22,147 bases of DNA from Oppiella nova (GCA_905397405.1 CAJPVJ010000628.1:1-22147), one strand, 5' to 3'. Numbered from the stretch's first letter, positions 1 through 12,285 are shown. Numbers and translations: made by a program. The notes: generated by a model from the letters alone, not told the origin.

Positions 1-87
1 TAATGTAAAGCAAAAGCTTTAAATTAGCATCTTACTCATATATTTTGTATGCGTAAGATGCTAATTTAAAGCTTTTGCTTTACATTA
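1..87. repeat. near-perfect inverted repeat (hairpin)
   Basis: Bases 1-35 are the exact reverse complement of 53-87. Pairing resumes inside the 17-base spacer (37-42 with 46-51, one of these a G-T pair), with a single mismatch between positions 36 and 52. A transcript would fold into about 41 pairs with a three-base loop. The outer end coincides with the first base of the window, so the repeat may extend further left. Candidates are a foldback element end, a hairpin RNA, or an assembly foldback. The sequence cannot separate these. Confidence 0.9.
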
Positions 88-720
88 CTAAGTTTTCAAA
101 CTAAACTGAGGTATTTATATTGAATATACCTATCACATATGATGTTATATATCAATCAATGGTACCGGTATTTCCTTACCTGATATTATATCAGTGATAT
201 ACAAAAACATTTCACAACAAAAATATCTACCAAGGTACTGTTTCTATGAGATCGATATAACTTATTTAATTATATTATTACTATAGTGTATTTGTCACAA
301 AAATTAATCACAAAATTTAACTAAGTTTTGATAAATTTTTAATAAATAAAATAAAGATATAAAACTAAATAATGTATATATTTTCAAAAAGACATTACAT
401 GTAAAATATTAAATCATAAAATAATTTCCAAATATACAAATGTAAAATCTTATACTTACAGTTTTCTTGTACTTTTGAAAGTTATCTTTTCATTTCAAAT
501 ATAAAGTTCATTTTAACTTTTTTTTAAATCATATGTTTAACAAATGCAGTATATTTAAAAATGCAATTTAAGTGCGAATAAAGTGCAAACAAAATGAGCA
601 TTCACAACAACTTTATTTAGTTCTCATAAACATTAAGAAAATTCAGTTCAATATTAAGTGCAATAGTAATAGAAATACTGTAATAATATTGGAGAAAATT
701 ATGCTAATTATGATAGTATT
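88..720. other. AT-rich spacer, no gene seen
   Basis: This stretch is strongly AT-rich, with many stops in all frames and no exon-like GC rise. A small 7+1+7 palindrome (CTGATAT T ATATCAG) lies at about 180-194. The last 48 bases before 721 are open in the frame of the next feature, back to a stop at 670-672, so the true exon boundary may lie slightly upstream of 721. Confidence 0.6.
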
Positions 721-933
721 ATGAGTCCGCACGGGACTCGCGATAAACGGCTGTCCACTTACTGTCAAAATAAAGGCAATCGAGTGGCAAAAGTGAAGTA
801 CACTTACTTTGAATCGCAAACTACCGGTGATTGCGGCTCTGAATCGGTCGCCACAACTGATAACACAATGAGCGCCACCGACACCGACAGCTATTGCATA
901 ACCATTGACACCACCAGTAATTTAAGACATTAG
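721..933 (+). CDS. orphan coding-like exon, unknown protein
   Basis: This 70-residue open frame is clearly GC-richer than its surroundings and ends in TAG. The product is hydrophilic and rich in Ser, Thr and Asp, with scattered Cys and no membrane segment or recognised domain. It could be a small gene, the last exon of a gene entering from the left (an AG at 715-716 could be an acceptor), or an upstream exon of the SLC46 gene. I found no splice pair that joins it in phase to the exon at 1557, which carries an in-frame TAA directly before its ATG. Acid- and Ser/Thr-rich tails are common at the C-termini of membrane proteins, which favours the last-exon reading. The coding character is fairly well supported, the identity is not. 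Confidence 0.4.
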   Translation: MSPHGTRDKRLSTYCQNKGNRVAKVKYTYFESQTTGDCGSESVATTDNTMSATDTDSYCITIDTTSNLRH

Positions 934-1556
934 TAGTTAAGCTTTTATAGACTGTTAAATTATTGAATATATTTGTATCTGTTGTTTCGAATCTTGTTGA
1001 TCTGTTGTATCTGTGTAATATAATTAGCCATAATTTAAATTTAGCAAAATTTATAATGAAATAGTTTAATAATCAATTGTATCTCACATGTTTATGATTC
1101 ATAATAGCTCATTTAAAAGGTGATTGCAACATGTACGTAAACTGTACTCTGGGTGCTGTCAGTACAGTGCAGGTGAACATATAATAACATTATGCAATCA
1201 TATACTATGCACACAGTTGTATTATACCTGTATACTATAAATAAGATAAATATCGCACAGTGAATAAATGATAATTACGACATAGTTGCATAACTTTAAT
1301 AGTAATACCACCATAAGTCAAATTAATAAATGTTTCGGTATTCAAGTAATATTGTTTACTATAAGATTAAAGATAAAACTAATTAACTTTCAGAGCTAAT
1401 AAATTTGTAAAAAGCTATACTGTATTTTGCAATTACGAGATACGGAGCAAACATACAACACCTTTATAAACACTTGACAAATATTAAAATCAATTCATAT
1501 TTCAAATGAAATGTTTTAGTTTGAAATAATTATTATTCAAATAAGTTATTTAAAAA
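934..1556. other. AT-rich spacer and likely SLC46 upstream region
   Basis: No open frame of note was seen. An AATAAA at 1264-1269 could end a transcript carrying the 721-933 exon. The stretch probably also holds the promoter and 5' leader of the transporter at 1557, but I recognise no TATA box or initiator. Confidence 0.4.
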
Positions 1557-3384
1557 ATGAAAAGCTTCAGTATGCTTGGTGAATTATCATATAACATGAA
1601 AAGATTCTATGGGTTCTTAACTCTACTAACTGTAGAGCCGTTTCTATTCGCGTTCACAATCATTACAACCATGAACTCGATTCCCACGAGTCAATTCATC
1701 CAGGACAAAATATGTGTCCACACGTTCCGCATGAACTACACCTACTGCGCCCAATTGCCAACCATGTCAGCCCACGATGACCACCTTAATATGAAGTCTA
1801 AGGTGTTGACCGAAACGACAACTATCTTGTTATATTCAATGATCCTGATTACTGTGCCATCAGTATTGGCCGCAATATTTATCGGTTCCTGGATTGATAA
1901 GTATATTAAGGGCAAAAAGATAATTATGATGTTTGGTATTGTGGGCATTGGTACACAGTCAACCATGATGATAATATTTGACTATTTTTTCGATTCGTGT
2001 ATGTTTAATTTATACAATTTATAACATGACATATATTACTTATAGTTATTTTATTTTGTAATTATTGATAGCTCCATATTGGATACTTACCGCCGCAACT
2101 CCTATATTATTAGCGGGCGGTATGTATGCCATGATGTCGGCCGTGTACTCATACATCAGTACTACCACCCCGTCCCACATGAGGGCTATTAGGATGACAA
2201 CCGCAGAGATTGTTAACTCAATATGTATGTCACAAAACTATTAATAAGTTTATTTGTTAATGTTATTCAAAGTTACAATCTATAAATAGCCCGTCCAATA
2301 GCCTCATACTTGGGTGGATTGATACTAAACACCCCATCAATGTTCAGTGATGGACAGGCACACAACTACTCGGCGGTGTTCCTCATATCAGGTGCGACCA
2401 GTGTTTTGGCCCTAATTTGGGTCATATTTATGGTCGACGAAGAGAAAGACATCCGGAAATGGGAGCAGAGGTTCAGTTCAGTGCCCGACGACGGCACCGG
2501 TGCTGACAATCATGTTGTGGTGAATAAGCTCCAGAAGTTTGAAAACAATAAACACATACATCCCATACGATTGCTGTTGGACTGGGATAACTTGAAGCAA
2601 ATAGTGGTCACGTGTTGTAAACGCCGGGATAATTTTGTGAGGCTTCAGATTTGGGTGTTGTTTGCATCGATGGTGTGCAGCGTACTGGCACATTCCGGAC
2701 CAGGGTACTTTCTATTCCAGTTCACGCAACATGTATATCATTGGGACTCCGAGACCTATTCGGTGGGCACGGCGTATGACAGTATAGCCCAGGTTGTCGG
2801 CACACTACTTATCACACCAATACTACTTAAAGTAAATTGCATAGCTAAATAAATAATGATTTATTATAATAAGTTATAATTAACACTTATTTATGAACCA
2901 GGTATTCAAAATCCAGGATACAATACTGTCGATGATAGGGTTGGTCTCGTATTTCACGGAAAATATAATCAGGGCCTTCGTGTTGAATGCAAACGGCTTT
3001 TACTACTCATTAGTAGCCGGGTGTATGGGATCGGTGGCCGGAATAGGAATTCGCACTCATTTCTCCAAAATTATTAAACCCAATGAATTGGGCAAGGTAT
3101 TCTCGGCATTGGGGATAATGGACGCCATCGCACCCCTCATAGCTTCGGCTATTTTTTCGTCCATATTTAACGCCACGTTAGACACAATACCGGGACTAAC
3201 ACTACTGGTGGTGGCGCTCGTACTCATCATACCGTTTGTGGTTATGGTTTGGATTCACTTCTTCACGGTATTGCCCGACTCTATGCCTAATAACGAGATT
3301 AATGTTAATAATAGTAATTATGGCACAAATGAGTCCTCAAATGAACTACTATACAGTAGTGTGTTATACGAAATAGAGAGCTAA
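1557..3384 (+). CDS. SLC46-type major facilitator transporter (proton-coupled folate transporter-like)
   Basis: Four exons join in phase: 1557-1998, 2072-2224, 2290-2831 and 2902-3384. The introns are 73, 65 and 70 bp with GTATGT or GTAAAT donors, giving 539 residues. The product is a plasma or endolysosomal membrane carrier of the MFS fold. The family moves folates and related small solutes, often with protons; the substrate here cannot be read. Seen: first helix at about residues 17-39 with the VEP motif (26-28) typical of SLC46; a long Cys-containing outside loop with an NYT glycosylation site (60-62); second helix at about 88-111, then MFS motif A, GSWIDKYIKGKK (110-121); a large cytosolic loop in exon 3; a hydrophilic Asn/Ser-rich C-terminal tail. 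The sequence SRPIASYLGG at the exon 2-3 join fits the conserved helix 5 region. TAA directly before the ATG supports this start unless a 5' exon splices inside. SLC46 fits better than other MFS families; the member is unresolved. Confidence 0.85.
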
Positions 3385-3899
3385 TAGAAAATGCCGACAA
3401 ATAGTAAGCAAATACTGGAGAAAAGAGTATTTTCGTAGAAAACACTCGATTTAACACAATATAAGAGTTACAAAACTAGAAAAACGATACATTCGTCGGT
3501 TTGGGTGTCGTTTCAAATATATTGAATGACTTATACTTATTAATAGTTGCAAATCCAAAACCAAATCTCAGATGTTTAGCACAAAAATTAGCTCTCATTC
3601 TGTAATATAAGCACTTTTGACACTCTCTTAACTCAACCAATGCTACCGAAACACAACTCGACTGTAAAACTCATTTATTTCAACAAATATTCCTAAAACT
3701 ATGCTTAAAGTTATTAATAGTACGAAAGTTTTGTGATTAATATTTCCATAATTTGTATGGCAAATAATTCATAAGATTTGAGATTAAATCCCTAAATTTT
3801 AACCATTAATGTGTGCGACCACTCCTTTTCTATAAGTTATATAATTTGTATGCAGAATTAGTTATACATATATTGAATCAAATAAAAGATTTTTAAATA
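3385..3899 (+). promoter_or_regulatory. probable 3' UTR with poly(A) signal
   Basis: The first canonical AATAAA after the transporter stop is at 3881-3886, about 500 bp downstream. The interval has no open frame, so it reads as a long 3' UTR followed by cleavage near 3900. The first 128-bp tandem duplication starts just past this signal. Confidence 0.4.
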
Positions 3900-4155
3900 A
3901 ATCGATTTTTCAATTTATGATTATTCCATGTTTTGTAGTTTAGATAAGCATTGTATGTGAAATGTAGTGACACTACATTAACAACATTTTTAACTAATGT
4001 GTTTAACTACTGATAGTAAAACATAAGAATCGATTTTTCAATTTATGATTATTCCATGTTTTGTAGTTTAGATAAGCATTGTATGTGAAATGTAGTGACA
4101 CTACATTAACAACATTTTTAACTAATGTGTTTAACTACTGATAGTAAAACATAAG
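3900..4155. repeat. exact tandem duplication, period 128 bp
   Basis: Bases 3900-4027 and 4028-4155 are identical over 128 positions, with mismatches immediately outside on both sides. Each unit carries a small palindrome, AATGTAGTG A CACTACATT, at 3961-3979 and 4089-4107. No open frame or transposon end is visible. Perfect identity means either a very recent duplication or an assembly join, and the shared period with the duplication at 7361 favours the second. Confidence 0.97.
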
Positions 4156-4543
4156 TTTATATGCAATTAATTTTATAATAATGTCTATGTGATTAATTTA
4201 TTTAATAGATAATATTTGATTAAATTTAGATATTTTAACTTATTGTAATGGGTTTATGACTATTTATTTTAATTTGCCAGCACATTTTAAAATTTTTATT
4301 TATAATTTTAAATTCGTAAAATATTTTTTGTAATTACTGTATACATTATTTTGGTTTATTTATTATATCTTTTGGATACAATAATTTTGGATAAATATAT
4401 CATTAAATGTCACAAATTTGAAATAAGATTCACTGTTATTTGGGTCTAAGAATCGTCTATCAAAATAATGTCTCTTTTAATTTAGTGAATAAACTAAAGC
4501 TGAATGCCTTTACATTACTTTTATTATGTTTTAATCGACCGAA

Positions 4544-4545
<2 letters not shown>

Positions 4546-4577
<32 letters not shown>
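4546..4577. repeat. (GA)16 microsatellite
   Basis: A pure 32-bp GA dinucleotide run. Short open frames through it on either strand encode alternating Arg/Glu or Ser/Leu and are artefacts of the repeat. Confidence 0.98.
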
Positions 4578-4580
<3 letters not shown>

Positions 4581-6153
4581 ATGGTGAAAAATGTTAGGAA
4601 TAATAACGTTAGTCATCGCTCTTCTCATACAAAACAGTTTTAACAAAACTATCAAAAAGAAAGTTTCATATAATAAGTAACATTCTGTAGTAATACTGTT
4701 ATAATAGTTTATATCACAAATAGTGATAATCATAAAAAATCTTTTGGCAGTACATTATTTTTGTAAAATAATAATTTTGTTATAAAAATATTAATTTCCT
4801 AAAAGTATATAGTAAAAGTACAAAGAGATTATTATTAAAATATATTTGCATTACTAAACTTAATTTACTTTCTCAATTTTTATACCTATATTTTCATGTA
4901 TTAACTATAATATAGATTTAATTAGCTATCGATTTTAAGCTATTAAGTTATACGCTATTATTATATTATATTAAATCGGTTTACATTAATATCATAGTTA
5001 CTATCATTAGTTAATTAAATCCAATTCAGACACAAATAATAATTTCCGTTTTGTTTACAAACAGTAATTATGTTTTGCTTCCATTGATTAGCCTTTTGTT
5101 TGATGCGATTACACGAAAATGTGGACACAATTTGACACAATTTCACTTCCAATTCACACAATCTGTTTGTCACACAACACACAAAATATCCTTTTGTTTT
5201 CTCGATAATTATGGTCTCAAATATTTATTTTATTTAAAATTCCATACTTTTAATGCAATAGCTTTATTCGAATTTATCATATGAATTTATTTTACCAATT
5301 TCCAGATACTTATTACAATTTGTATATTTCATATGTTTGTTCAATGTTATAGTCAATATAATTATATTAATTATTTTTAGTTTAGAATTTATATATTCAC
5401 TTAAATATATTAAATATTTAAGATAATGATCATTTGGACTTTATCTTTACATAGGTTTGTTACAAAACAAAATGACTTTTATAGTAAAGTGCAAAAAAAT
5501 TAATTTAAAAGACCAGATTCTGTCATTAATATTATATTGAAAACTATAAGAATAACATAGATTGTTTGGTATAGACTGTTGTCTATAACGATTGCCATTT
5601 AGAGTACATTTTATAAACAACACCAAACTTGAAGAAAAAGTTTAGTATTTAATGATTTGACAAATTTTCTTCCCTAACGATGAAAATATAGTTTCCGTAA
5701 AAATAATTGATAGCATAGAGAAAGAGATAGATTGAGGTCTTATTGTTGAAAAATGATTGATTACTTCACAATTGATATCAAATGAAATTTTGAATGAATG
5801 GACTTAATCTACAGTATATGTGAATAAAATGAACCAAAAGTCTGAATATAATAGAGAACGAGGAAAATGTTTGAAACACTTCTTATAGTTTTTTTGACTC
5901 ACATTTTTGGGCTACAATTGTGTGGTATTTGTGGAAAAAATTTTGTTTTGCAATTAATTACTCAATAATGCATCGAAGAGTGAAAATGAATTGCTTTGAG
6001 TGTGAAAAGTGAAAAGAGTTATCTTGAACACAGCTCTGCAAACAATTATTAAGAGTTTCTCATCTAATATACTGTAATACAAAGTGTCAAATATATGGCG
6101 TAAGGCTTGCCATGTAATTGAGTGAAGAACATGACATCCCTTCCACTCTCCAG

Positions 6154-6178
6154 CTCTCTCTCTCTCTCTCTCTCTCTC
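6154..6178. repeat. (CT)n microsatellite
   Basis: A pure 25-bp CT run inside a CT-rich patch. It is the complement of the GA tract at 4546-4577, but this is ordinary dinucleotide expansion. Confidence 0.98.
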
Positions 6179-7360
6179 CATCCCATTGTCTCATCGTTTG
6201 TGTCACATCTCTCACAAAACGTATCACCAAATGATTCATTATTATTCACTTCACATCCACACCACATAACTCATAGTCATTGGTCTCCAGCAACACATAA
6301 CACACAATCATTTTTTACTCTTATTTTGTTAATCTGTTGGCAGACATTTGTTAATTAACTTCTCCTCCCAATCCTCCCAAACCCTAAAACTCACTTCAAT
6401 TCACTCATAAACCCTATCCTAACCTCTCTTTTAACGCATCGCTCATTCATTTAGCAATTGATTCATTTGAGCCAATATTTTGCAAACCATTGCTAAGACA
6501 ACTCGTTTAGACTTCACTCAAATTGACTACAAATGCACTTAATTTTTGATGAGAAGCAGCCGTTTTTGTTACATAAGTGCTATTATATGTCACCAATCGA
6601 TACACACGTCTAATCCCAAACTTCATATTCATTACCCGATTCCCCAAAAACATTGATCTCATAATGGGGTTTATATTTATATTTTAGAGCACTGTATGAC
6701 TAATATTAATAATACTGTACTATAAAGCCAGTCCATAATGATTGTCACTGTGTTGACTACATTAAATACCCAAATATCATATCATTTATTATACAAAACT
6801 GTGAAATGTAAAATATTAATATCGTCTGATTAATATTTGTTTGTGTGCATCATGAAAAATCAAATAACAAATTTACCTGGGCAATGTTCCATTCATTATG
6901 CCCTATTCAATTTCTTACTCGTTAGTGTACTGTGTTTTGGGTTTTATGGACTGGCCTTATATTACCCTATATTATGTTTAATTGCAAACTGGAGTTGACA
7001 TTCATTCTAATGCATTAAAATCATACAAAAAACACGACTAAAAGACAACATTAATTAAGAAAAATATACATTAATTTAATTGATGTTAGAGCCATGGATT
7101 TGAATGTATTTTCAGTGCAGAACATGATTTGTGTTTTTGATATTTATTAGTTATGACACGAAATATATTTTGCAAAACATAACAAATTAAATTCTTATTT
7201 TTGGTACAATTTTTCAAATTAATTTATGTTCATGTTGGGGTTTATAAAACACAGTACACATAATAAGGCATTTAAACATGGAGTGAGTTTATATATTTTG
7301 AAATAATAAACTTACAATAATTCGTGTGTATTTGGTCTCAAACCTAAGTCCTAATGTTGG

Positions 7361-7615
7361 ATACAATATATGAAATATTTAATTATTGATGTTATTCTCT
7401 ATCCTATATTATTCATTGAGTACTATTCTATGCATTCATAGTCTGTCTAAATTTGTTAAGCCCTGAGCCTTAGAGCTCCGGTATATTAATACAATATATG
7501 AAATATTTAATTATTGATGTTATTCTCTATCCTATATTATTCATTGAGTACTATTCTATGCATTCATAGTCTGTCTAAATTTGTTAAGCCCTGAGCCTTA
7601 GAGCTCCGGTATATT
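7361..7615. repeat. exact tandem duplication, period 128 bp
   Basis: Bases 7361-7487 recur exactly at 7489-7615: 127 identical positions with one extra base (7488) between them, hence period 128. The unit is unrelated to the one at 3900. It contains no open frame or recognisable element. It has the form unit, one base, unit, as expected when two contigs sharing a 127-base end are placed side by side or a graph loop is walked once too often. Confidence 0.97.
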
Positions 7616-10600
7616 GAGCCCATAGCCATCATTAGTTTTAATATATCTTAATCCTTATATATTATTAAATATGAATCATAATCATTGCATTCATTCAGAA
7701 TAAGACAACAACAGAATATTCTATATTTATTTTTATTGCAAAACAAAAAACATAACATTTTGGTAAAGTTATTGCATTTTGTACAGTAGCTGTAGTTTTT
7801 CAATGTTTGCAATAAATAACTGAATGAAAAATATCTATTATTTATTGTCTAAAATTAAGTTTCTTTGTCGAGAGTTTAGACAAAAACAGTTGAGTTGACT
7901 TGACTTCCAAAACATATTTTTCTCCGAAGAGAAATATTTCAAAAACAGAAATAACTCTAAAATATTTGTTGAAGTTTTGTGAAAATAAATTTTTTAAGTA
8001 AAACTTTTCTCAGACACCAAATTCTATGAGAGAAAAACATATCGAAACTCATCACAAGAAACTATATTTATATATAATATATATATTATTAATACTCGTC
8101 AGCAAATTCTTTGCACTAATTTTTAGCTATTTTTCACTTGTTTTAAGTCAAGCAATCAGTTTTGATGCGAAAACACTTCTCTATAGACTATAGTGTATAT
8201 GAAAAGGGAGCAAAAAATCATAGAAATGACACTTTATTCAGTTGATTGACTTTATTATGACTGAGACTTCTATCTCTTGCCACTCATGGAAAGGCAGTTT
8301 TGGGTCCAAAATAATGTAATTTGTTTCAGACTATAGAAGTGGAAAATAGAAAAATATTACGGAATCTCTGAGTGATTGAACCCATTTTATAACACAAAAT
8401 ATATTTATATAAGACTCACTTATATATAAGACTTATATATTTATTTCAGATCTTAAGATTAGAATAAGAGGCAAGACTTTAGTGTCTCTAATATTATGGT
8501 ATTACTGACTCGCGAGTAGTATTTCTGAGATTATTATTTAGCTAATAATTTGTAATCTATACTAAAGTACAGATATATACAGATCTTTCTAAAACCTTTA
8601 TTTGTATTAAATTTTGATCGCATATATTTCCAAACCGTCGACTTTAATCATGTGTTCATGTGTTGTGTATTTATGCCACAAATCTCTCCAAAAACTTCTC
8701 ATTCTCTCACTCTCTCCATCATAGGTCCACACAATGCAAACGCTTTCATAATGTAATACATTAAACAGTCTTTTATCAAAAATCATTATATTTTACTTTT
8801 GAAACGATGTTTTAAGCAAAGACTCTTCACTGCATTATTAAAGTATTCACAATATGCCTTCCTATATAAGACCACCAAATTTTGTCAAAGTAGACATACT
8901 CTATCCTAATAGTATTAGACAAACCTACCGCACAATACTGCATAAAGTATGCAAAAGTTACTTTGAATTTGGTTTCATATGAATATAGTATTCGTTTCTT
9001 ATTTATGAGATAAAAGCATAATTATATTTATGTATAAGTTATAATGTATAGTCTAAATATTTACTAGTATTTATTTATTTATTATAGAGATAGTTGTCAA
9101 CAAAAATAAAATTCAACAAAAATTATAGCTTTAATTCAAGAATTTATTTGGCAATTACACAGACTTTCATAGTCTTAATTTATTTCATTTTTCACATTTC
9201 ACATCTAATTTTTTACTTTTTCAGCCAATTCTCGGAACATTTTTACAAATCATGAAATTCAAAAACAGCTATTTTGAATGTTTTATATCATTAAAATAGA
9301 AATGCAAGAGATTTTTATTCTCAAAAGTTGTGTGCATTTTATAATCGCTTAGGAATTGCAGCCAAAACTCGTGTGTCTATAGGAATTGAGATCACTTTAT
9401 GTGTTAAACAGATTTGTGACAATTTTCTGCTTAAAACTACAAAAAGTTTTAAAAATAAAATTTATGTTTAACTTATATTTCACAATAAACATTATTAATT
9501 ATTGTATAAAAATGACTTAAAGGAATGTTTGAAAATATGATCAAATATATGAATTTATTTCATATTTTACAGACTCAATGACTGCATATTTAAATGCCAC
9601 TAAAAATTGTCTTTTTATTTTCCATTCACTCATTTATGATTGATTGCAAACACAATCTTAGTTTTGATTCATAATATTTTATGATAAAAATATTTCATTT
9701 CATTCCTTTCCATCACATTTTCATTTGAACTCACAATTTAATTAAAATACATTTTGTTTGAAATTTTATATCAAAAACTATTTGATGCATTATATGATAG
9801 CTAATTATAATATATTTACTAATAAAATGAATTTCGTAATTTAATTAATGCAAACTTGTGTTTAATTTAATAATTAATTTCTGATATAAATTACTAGCCG
9901 TGGAAACTTTGTTATAAATTTATTTTTATTATTCTACATAAAGATAAGAGAAATACTGTACAAATAAATTGCTTAATTTGATACCAAAAATAATTCACTA
10001 TATTTTAGGATATAATTACTTTGACATCTATGACACCATAAAATTATTTACTAAATATTAAGCCTATTTCTACCAATATTCATTTTAATTACTTTTAAAT
10101 TCCATTACTTTATTTTGTTTTTGCCTGAGCAAAGTTCCTAAATCTTATAACTGAATTAGAATTTAAATTAAAAATTATAATATTTGTCTAGAAATTTAAA
10201 TTAAAATTTATATTCCAAGATCAACTAAAAGTAAGATAAAATTTTAATTAAAATTTTAATCCTAAATGAAACACATAATTGAATTTTGTTAATAATTAAT
10301 ATTTTAAAAAGTTCATTATAATACTATGGAAGTTTAGCCTTTATTGGAAAATAGATACTTTATTATGATATTGTTTAATATAAAATACGAATTAATTACA
10401 CAATTAATGGCTTAATATAAAGTATTTTGAGAGCACTTATTATTTGACGGAGAAATGTTTTAACGCATCAATACTTTTCGATAATAATATATTAGTTGCT
10501 CTCAAAAGTTGTTCACTTGAATTGGTTTGACTTAAACTGAAGACATTGAGTGCACAGTAGTGTAGTGCCAGTGATAGAGGGCTATAGGACTGGAGACATA

Positions 10601-12192
10601 ATTAATTTTGTCGCCGAATTGATCGCTACCACAGCATCAAAATGAGTGCAACGGAAGCCCAATAGCTTGTAATCAATTGAAAAGCCATCTGAGAAAGTGT
10701 ACCTAATATTACCGATATTATTGATTATCTACTACAGCATCATATTTGGCAAACTCTTAAACTCGAGACTAATTCATATCTAATGTTAACTTCAATATTA
10801 GCCAAAACATTTCGGTTCAGTTATAACTTTAATTGTTTTTCATATTTTATGAAACTTTTATTAATCAAATTACTACTTGTGAATAGGCATTAGAGCATTA
10901 TAATTTGTAACAAACTATACAATTTGTTTTACTAAAATAATTTCTAAATTAAAACATGCAATACTGTAGTACTGTATGCTTTAGTTGAGTTAATATATTT
11001 TGCATATCACAAATATTTGAGTGAAATGCGTTAAAAATATATCATAGAATTTATTTATTAAATTGTAATTTATATTTAATTAAAGTAGCACACTTTCTAC
11101 TGTAACTAATACGAGACCGGTAACCATAGGTTTGTTTCAATATTAAGTTAACATGCTACCTAACAGATACAGTATTCTGAATTTCAATATTAACTTTAGA
11201 TTTTTTTATTAATTTATAATTATCATTAAATTATCAGATAATTTCACATTTTAATTTATTTTAATAATATTTTATTTACAAATTAGAGAATTTTACAAAT
11301 AATTTAACATAGAGATATTAATATAAAAATATCTTTTATATAATATATAAATGACAATATTTGATTTCAAACTTTCATTATAAGTTATATGAATGAATGA
11401 ATAATCGATAATAAAGAAAAAACAAATTTACTTAAAATGACATTTTCATTTAAACAAAAATCGTTTTATTATAAATAATAAAATATAAAAACATATGTTA
11501 TATAATATAAGAATTAATTCCAAACAAGAAATTTAATTACATATCGACTGAACTTTTTTGCGGCATTTCTTAGAAATTTCTTTTTTAATATATTCTTATA
11601 TTTGATGAGTGACTGTATATTAAGGATTGAATTTAAATATTTGTTGAATAGGTTTCGTCTTTCGGTTCACGTAATTCTCTCTCATCTGATGATTATATTG
11701 AAAGCAAAAGGTGTTCACAATATTATAATATATTTTTTAATAAAAGTCTTAGAAATGACGACAAAAAATGAAGCCATTTATGCCACTTATGACAAAGTTA
11801 TACCACTTTTGGCGCTTTTGGTTAAAAAGTTTCTCATATTATTAAAAAAGAGCTGCCGTTCCTCCGCAACATCTCTGAGCTCATGATTCAAATAAAAAAC
11901 ATATAATATATATAACAGTCGAGTGAATAAAGAAGTCGACATTCAGTCAGAATAGATCGTCAATCAGAGGCATAGGAGTGTAGTATAACTGAAATATATT
12001 TTGTGTGTCTCTACTCAACAAAAAAGAGATCATTTGATGGACTCATTGTGAATAAGAGACGGCAAAAGGGCTTTACTTTCCAATTGATCGCTCATTCAAT
12101 GCAAATATAATCTGACGGCAAAAAACGCGTTAAACTGTTTATCAGTCGATGAATTGGGACTCAAAATATATATCTCAGAATATATTGAGTAA
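7616..12192. other. long AT-rich intergenic stretch, no gene supported
   Basis: This is mostly very AT-rich DNA with no frame that looks coding. One less AT-rich patch at about 10540-10665 contains a well-placed ATG followed after seven codons by a stop (MSATEAQ), which could be a leader exon or chance. The 94-residue frame at 11602-11886 is rich in Leu/Ile/Lys, as translated AT-rich DNA tends to be, and has no motif; I do not accept it. The segment at about 11915-12010 is somewhat richer in GC and may be transcribed. Confidence 0.55.
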
Positions 12193-12285
12193 ATGAGCGC
12201 CGACTGCAATATGTGTGGTGCGGCTGTGCCCTACCGTTCCCATTCATTGCTGTTCCCAACTTATGCTAAACTCTTTAACAAATAG
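12193..12285. other. GC-rich island, possible small ORF or tail exon
   Basis: On the plus strand an ATG opens a 30-residue frame (MSADCNMCGAAV at its start) ending in TAG at 12283-12285. On the minus strand the same DNA is open after an AG acceptor-like site (near 12268) and reads through an ATG into about 35 codons. Composition resembles the exons of this window rather than the spacer. It may be a downstream or alternative tail exon of the CUB receptor (minus), a short plus-strand gene, or conserved regulatory DNA. Strand and role are unresolved. Confidence 0.3.

Larger units (their letters stand above)
4156..7360. other. long AT-rich intergenic stretch, no gene supported
   Basis: Open frames here are short, AT-rich, low in complexity or created by the GA/CT tracts, and none shows a domain or exon-like composition. 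A CT-rich, slightly less AT-rich patch lies at about 6150-6450. A sequence resembling a minus-strand splice donor (CCCAG followed by GTAAAT, near 6870-6880) stands alone, with no exon I can build around it. No terminal inverted repeats or reverse transcriptase-like sequence were seen. Confidence 0.6.

Noticed and set aside
3961-3979. 9+1+9 palindrome inside the first tandem unit
   Set aside because: It is short, its duplication is explained by the 128-bp repeat, and there is no terminator or transposon context.
4440-4733. Open frames on both strands through the GA tract
   Set aside because: They consist mainly of alternating Arg/Glu or Ser/Leu from the dinucleotide repeat, with AT-rich flanks and no motif.
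4546-6178. Complementary GA and CT tracts that could pair as inverted repeats
   Set aside because: Simple dinucleotide tracts in either orientation are common, and no flanking homology links the two sites.
6350-6430. Telomere-like CCTAA and CCCTAA words
   Set aside because: There are only two or three scattered words in a CT-rich patch, not a tandem array.
6840-6960. Possible minus-strand first exon ending in MNGTLP with a good splice donor
   Set aside because: No downstream minus-strand exon exists between here and the transporter, so the donor-like match is probably chance.
11602-11886. 94-residue plus-strand open frame
   Set aside because: Its Leu/Ile/Lys-rich composition is what AT-rich DNA yields, with no domain, no codon bias and no splice context.
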